In this document: in pieces, positions 34,754 to 34,994 of the stretch
Position numbering within the stretch: position 1 is the stretch's first letter
Layout of the letters: every line of letters starts with the position of its first letter
NCBI GenBank assembly: GCA_009786685.1
Contig: WQRQ01000017.1
Coordinates: 1-34,994, forward strand
Direction: 5' to 3'
Length of the DNA: 34,994 nucleotides
Origin: Defluviitaleaceae bacterium
GTDB taxonomy: Bacteria > Bacillota > Clostridia > Lachnospirales > WQUN01
Position numbers and translations under genes: made by a program
The notes under the pieces: model-generated
Seen by the model: the letters and a program-made list of their open reading frames with translations, nothing else
Databases searched by the model: none
Told to the model about the DNA's origin: nothing

Positions 34754-34993
34754 ATGGCACGCTCAGTATCGGGCTACAACGAAGAAGCCCGCATAAGCCG
34801 CGAACACGCCATGAAATATGTACAAATATGGCAGTTTGAACTTACAAAAATAGGCACGGCACTCACCGCCGACCTAACAGGAAAAAAAATAACCAAAGCC
34901 GTATACGACATGCGCAAAGCAGAGCTCGTAAAATCCACCGAAGACCTAAACAAGTGCATAAAGGCACTAAATGCACAACATGCAAAGATGTGA
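34754..34993 (+). CDS. Hypothetical 79-aa protein
   Basis: MARSVSGYNEEARISREHAMKYVQIWQFELTKIGTALTADLTGKKITKAVYDMRKAELVKSTEDLNKCIKALNAQHAKM; starts immediately after the xylanase stop. Confidence 0.6.
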   Translation: MARSVSGYNEEARISREHAMKYVQIWQFELTKIGTALTADLTGKKITKAVYDMRKAELVKSTEDLNKCIKALNAQHAKM

Positions 34994-34994
34994 T

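Noticed and set aside
1-34994. CRISPR array, rRNA, tRNA, integrase or transposase
   Set aside because: No regularly spaced identical repeats, no rRNA or tRNA cloverleaf recognised, and no transposase/integrase motifs in the ORF translations.

Overview
This is a 35-kb chromosomal window, probably from a spore-forming Bacillota/Clostridia-like organism (MutS2, a SPOCS/LysM protein and a Veg-family protein are present). Most of it is compact protein-coding DNA. Housekeeping genes include mutS2 (5'-truncated by the window edge), ftsY, ddl, murI, argS and a 23S-rRNA-type methyltransferase. There is also an SsuA/THI5-like ABC transporter, a DUF4430 + ECF-S pair, a MoxR/DUF58 pair and two tandem GH10 xylanase lipoproteins. 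I saw no rRNA, tRNA, CRISPR array or intact transposase. The best candidates for undescribed biology are outside the ORF track: (1) a 33-aa TxpA/BsrG-like holin-like toxin ORF at 2166-2267 with a consensus promoter, a strong SD and a convergent antisense-RNA promoter, which is a textbook type I toxin-antitoxin layout; (2) a ~360-nt leader upstream of a GT8 glycosyltransferase, with a promoter, a 15-bp aptamer-like stem, an intrinsic terminator, a 24-codon ORF with a good SD, and a hairpin that sequesters the SD of the GT gene; (3) a 3'-terminal truA remnant hidden beside the SPOCS gene; (4) a terminator-like hairpin containing the SD of the SPOCS gene; (5) a family of dispersed degenerate intergenic elements with a CAAAACATCAAAA-type core, one copy of which supplies the last codons of a GNAT gene; (6) abrupt intragenic switches between G+T-rich and A+C-rich synonymous codon use; (7) a retropepsin-like two-gene operon and a three-gene zinc-ribbon/membrane operon of unknown function. 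All family assignments come from motif recognition by eye; no searches or folding were run.
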